Shown here one piece after another: positions 30,564 through 33,969 of a stretch of 33,969 bases of DNA. The position numbers and the translations under genes were made by a program. Source of the DNA: Zygnema circumcarinatum. Taxonomy: Eukaryota > Streptophyta > Zygnematophyceae > Zygnematales > Zygnemataceae. Position 1 is the first letter of the stretch. Every line of letters begins with the position of its first letter. The stretch covers positions 114,489 through 148,457 of the forward strand of contig CM074817.1 in NCBI GenBank assembly GCA_037447605.1, given 5' to 3'. Below the pieces are notes generated by a model. That model made no database searches and was not told where the DNA came from. It was given only the letters and a program-made list of their open reading frames with translations.

Positions 30564-31484
30564 TGTTATGCAGCTGGCCCAGAGGCAGTACAAGCTATTT
30601 TAGGACATATAGACTCTCCCCAGGACATATGAGGACACAGGACTTTGGCCTTGGACATAGCGACAAGGATGGTGGCGCGAGGCTGACCTTGAGATCCGAG
30701 TTAAATCATGGTACCGTGGCGTATTGAACGAAGGCAATGTTGGGCATCACGGACGGCAATGGGCGCGGCAGCGACTAAGAGGCAGCGAGGTCGAATGTGA
30801 AGCGAGGCGGCGTGACAAATATTGTGACTGGAACTGAAACTTAGGACGAGTTTGGTTGGCCTTGGAAAGTTCCAGCGCACGAAAGCGGCGTTTGAAAACT
30901 TCATGAAGAAGCGGCGGCGTGAGGCGCACTCACTGCAGTGTGCTCCTCCCAGCGAGCCATGCCACCACGTAGAACCTGCACCTGAGAGGCACTAAAGCGC
31001 CTTGAGAATGCCATAAGCGGACCACGGGCACGTAAGGGAGTGCATGCGGCCTTTGTGCATCGCGGCGGCCGTGACAGTCCCTTTGCCAGGCGAGCTGCAT
31101 AAGCGCTCAGCGAGAGAAGCAGTATCCGAAGTCACCCGAGCCTTTATGGGGAGAGCTCATATATCTTTACTGCACCTTTGGGAAGCAGTGCTTCCCAGTG
31201 TAGGTAATTTGTCACGAGGAAGAATTGTGGTAGTCGGGGGCAGCCACAAGCAACACTTAGCAAAGTAGAGGCGTAGAGGATAAGAGCGGGGAAGTAGGGT
31301 AGTTTTGTACTGCGCTGTTGTATCTTTTCATTGTATAAAGAAAGGAGTTTTTCGGCGATTGGGCTTTTCTCTTACACACTGTCTCTCAGTTCTTGCTTGG
31401 CTCACGGTAGTCATCATGGCCGAGAACAACACGGGAGAAGACACGACCAGAGGGGGCTCAGTTTTTGACCCCTCAATCTCAACA
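30564..31484 (+). repeat. Copia LTR e (3' LTR of the full-length element)
   Basis: Begins TGTTATGCAG, collinear with LTR d throughout, and contains the same internal ATG (MAENNTGEDTTRGGSVFDPS) at 31418. It ends CTCAACA. About ten bases further a TATCGTAGC echoes the primer-site region of LTR b, so its exact end is uncertain by tens of bases. Confidence 0.8.
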
Positions 31485-31545
31485 GAGAAGGCATATCGTA
31501 GCGGAGCGGTATGTGGCCCAAGGAGAAGCAAAAGAAAAGTTTAGA

Positions 31546-31557
31546 GCTCTGATACCA
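31546..31557 (-). promoter_or_regulatory. Perfect initiator-tRNA-Met primer-binding site of another LTR element
   Basis: The minus strand reads TGGTATCAGAGC, the exact 12-base plant Ty1/copia primer-binding site. The flanking CACATGCCT on its 5' side could be the end of an LTR lying to the right (higher coordinates) in minus orientation. The element's internal region would then be to the left, interrupted by the full-length copia element. Confidence 0.6.
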
Positions 31558-33969
31558 AGGCATGTGATGCCCTTCCTTGAGTCTTTCCTTTCATGCTGCC
31601 CCTTGCACCCAACCAAGTGGTATGAGGCTAAGGGTTGAGATCTTTGGGAGCATCTAGTTAGCAAGATTCAGTCTTAAAACATGGTTGTCATCGAAGGTAC
31701 CAGAGTGAGTGAGGATCTTGGGCATATCTTGGGAGTGGGGTTTCAGATCGCGAGAGTATGAGTTCCGAAAAGAGATAGATCGCCCGGCTAGAGAGAGAAA
31801 GAAGCTAAGGGTAGTTCTTTGTGGGAGCTAATGGCTGGCTCAAGGGTACTCAAAAAGGATGTAGTTATGGTCAAACTCCTAATCACGTTGATGGTTTCAT
31901 TTGTAGCAAGCAAGTTGCCGAAGACTTAGCTTTGAGGAGCTAGAGTCATGAGAGGATGCTTTGGAGTACTAGTCTTGACAGCTCAAAGGAAGAGTCTCGC
32001 GAGAGGCTAGGTTAGCGGCATTGAAGTGGCAGCTGTTTTGAGACTCGGCTCAAGGGGGCCAAGGTCGGCGGCGTGGAGGTGGTGCGTCAGTTGCACACAT
32101 TCGAGGTGACCCAACTCAGCGGAGTTAGAGGAAGCGGCGTGAGAGGCAGCACAAGCTAGGATGGACTTACCCCAGGCTTGTATGCTGGCGGATGGCGAAG
32201 TTGCTTCATGAAGGATTGAGGGGAGGACTCATCCAGCGCCGAGGGAAGTGGGGAGAGGCTCGGTGCCGCTATCTGAGATTGCCATGGTATGTGGAGGGGA
32301 CTACCCTCCCAAGCACGCTCTTGGGATTAGAGACTAGCTTTGGAGTTAGAGACTAATGAACTAGACTCTTCACATTGGTTGTGGGAGAGACTAGGAGAGG
32401 TGGAGAGTGGCAAGGAGTGCCACGTAAGGAAGTAGTTCACTTCAATGCGTTTGGGGTGAAGGAGGCCCAAGATCTAGGATCTAGGGGAGAAGCTGCCCAA
32501 GGAACCATTGCTTGAATCCTGACTAGTCTGGTGGACAGAGCTAGTGGAATTGATGATCACTAAGTTGTGGTGATGGACCACTAGGAGGAGTTTAGGGAAT
32601 TCCCCAAGGGAGTAGTGGAGGAGATCAATTCCAGAGGTAGGAAGGTCGCAGCTTTCTACAAAGGTCTACTTCACGGAGGTAGGCTCTTAGCAAAGGAGGA
32701 GAGTGGATCGAGAGTCAAAAAGAAGCGTTGGCCAGCCTTACATTCAAGGAGGGGCAGGCTGAAGTCGGACGAGATTCCCTCCAGGTGACTTGATGAGCGA
32801 GATTATGGGAAGTCTTTGGAATCACATTGCTACGAACTGCGGGGCTGATTCTTGTGGAGGGATCGGTAGGATCAAGGAGACGTCAACATGGAGGCTCAAG
32901 TGTGTCAGGGCGTGGACCTGATCTATGTTGAGAAGAGTTTCTGCTGGGAGTGCACGCCTAGTTTACTCGAGGAACATGGGATAGAGATTTTTTCGGAGGA
33001 GGAGCCAAGTTGTTGATCTCAAGAGGAGGCAAGAGAAGCTGGTGGATCTCGAAGGAGAAGTGGCGTATAGGTGTCTTGGAAGACAAGGTTAGATCATTTT
33101 GGAAGCAAGCGGTGGAGTTAGATCACGGTTCTTTGTGAATTTCAAATCACATGCAAGTGAGTAGAGACCACTTGTGAAGGGTGAGGGCGGAGTAGCAGCC
33201 CACTTCTTCCGAAAGGGGAAGGTGGCGGTGGACGTTAGCACGATGGCTTGTGGAGCTCGGCATCGAAGTACTTGGACACGAGCTAGAGAGCTTGAAGAGC
33301 GGCACAGGACTAGGATCTTGAGAGGTTACTTTTGGAGTAAAGTCACAAAAAGAGGAAAAGAGAGCATCCGACATGGAGGCACAAGCGTGATGCACTCATG
33401 AGGGGATGGCGCTCCTAAAACAAGGCCGCAACCTTGCAAACAGCACAGTGATAGAGTTTGGGAGGAGAGGGTTTGGTTTCCCTCAGAAAAGAAGAAGATA
33501 AATAAGGCTTTCGGGTACATGGTTGGAGGAGGGGTTAGCCACAGTGTAGCCGAGAGACTAATCGTGCTATCGTGTGAGGAGCAGCAAGACCATAGGCTGG
33601 AGATGCTTGAAGCTTCAGATGACTTAAATGGGGTGGAGAAATGAAAGGTCTTTAAGATAAGGAGATTTGAGCAGTCTTGAAGAGTTGAAGCGACGAACTT
33701 GAAGGTTCGAGGAGCTGCGAGTGATCATGGAGATCAAGAGGCGGCAAGGAGCGCTTGAAGGCGCGGCTGGTGGCAACGGAATCAAGGGACAAGCAGAGTG
33801 TGGAGGCTGTCATCATGATGATGGTGCAGTACACTTCCCTTCGTAGTATTCCTTAGAAAGTCACTAAAGCTGAAGGAGGTGTTTTCAGATGCATAGGAAG
33901 GTGCAAGAATTACACTCGTTGGAGAAGTTGACATGCAATCAAGAAAGTGTCAAGCAGGGTTTGTAGGAC
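31558..33969. other. Non-coding, probably repeat-derived tail of the window
   Basis: No frame longer than about 80 codons and no recognisable domain on either strand. Composition is even and GA-rich, without simple repeats. If the primer-binding site at 31546 is real, the first part should be an LTR in minus orientation. The rest could be decayed retroelement sequence or host intergenic DNA. I cannot assign it. Confidence 0.5.

Larger units (their letters stand above)
24950..31484 (+). mobile_element. Full-length but decayed Ty1/copia retrotransposon
   Basis: LTR d (24950-25836), internal region (25837-30563) and LTR e (30564-31484). The domain order gag, CCHC knuckle, protease, integrase, reverse transcriptase, RNase H is diagnostic of Ty1/copia, because integrase precedes RT. 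A purine tract AAGAAGAGGGGA lies directly before LTR e. Every domain is interrupted by frameshifts or stops, so it cannot be autonomous as read. The two LTRs differ at many positions, including homopolymer lengths, so age cannot be judged until the sequence quality is checked. Confidence 0.85.

Noticed and set aside
33147-33401. Short open frames on both strands near the right end
   Set aside because: Both are under 85 codons, overlap each other and show no domain; no support beyond chance.

Overview
The window looks like nuclear DNA of a streptophyte (a charophyte-grade alga or an early-diverging land plant; I cannot place it further). The evidence is intron-rich genes with GT/AG junctions that join in phase, a plant-type BRAHMA chromatin remodeler, a BAT1-type amino-acid permease, a secreted expansin, and plant-style Ty1/copia and Ty3/gypsy retrotransposons. 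Nothing suggests a prokaryotic or organellar origin. The exon models below were derived by eye from splice signals, reading phase and protein-family conservation.

Left part, 1-4964: a 24-bp minisatellite (1-831), a G/A-rich tract (926-1132), and non-coding DNA with a perfect 61-bp palindrome (2015-2075). These are followed by a three-exon plus-strand gene (2449-4006) for a secreted, N-glycosylation-rich coiled-coil protein of unknown function.

Middle part, 4965-18116: three minus-strand genes. The first is a complete six-exon amino-acid permease (4965-7813, 514 aa). The second is a complete seven-exon expansin (8851-11797, 383 aa) that carries an extra Pro-rich linker and a CBM49-like C-terminal domain. 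The third is the C-terminal 1154 codons of a BRAHMA/SWI2-SNF2 ATPase (14259-18116), cut off at a 10-N assembly gap. Introns and spacers are full of polypurine/polypyrimidine microsatellites. Five CACGTG boxes lie 1.1-1.75 kb upstream of the expansin start.

Right part, 18127-33969: nested retrotransposon debris. Five diverged copies of one Ty1/copia LTR (about 0.9 kb each, called a to e here) mark three related elements: a pol/RNase H end with its 3' LTR, a short gag-protease deletion derivative, and a full-length but frameshifted gag-pro-int-rt-rh element (24950-31484). A Ty3/gypsy reverse-transcriptase fragment in opposite orientation lies between LTR a and LTR b. A second, unrelated LTR-like segment truncates LTR c. 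A perfect initiator-tRNA-Met primer-binding site on the minus strand marks another element at 31546. Many homopolymer-length differences and single-base frameshifts inside otherwise conserved motifs suggest that part of this region is low-accuracy sequence and not only old decay.

The host genes do not form an operon or an obvious pathway. They are ordinary neighbours: cell-wall loosening, amino-acid transport, chromatin remodeling and a secreted protein. The most unusual host feature is the expansin with its CBM-like tail.
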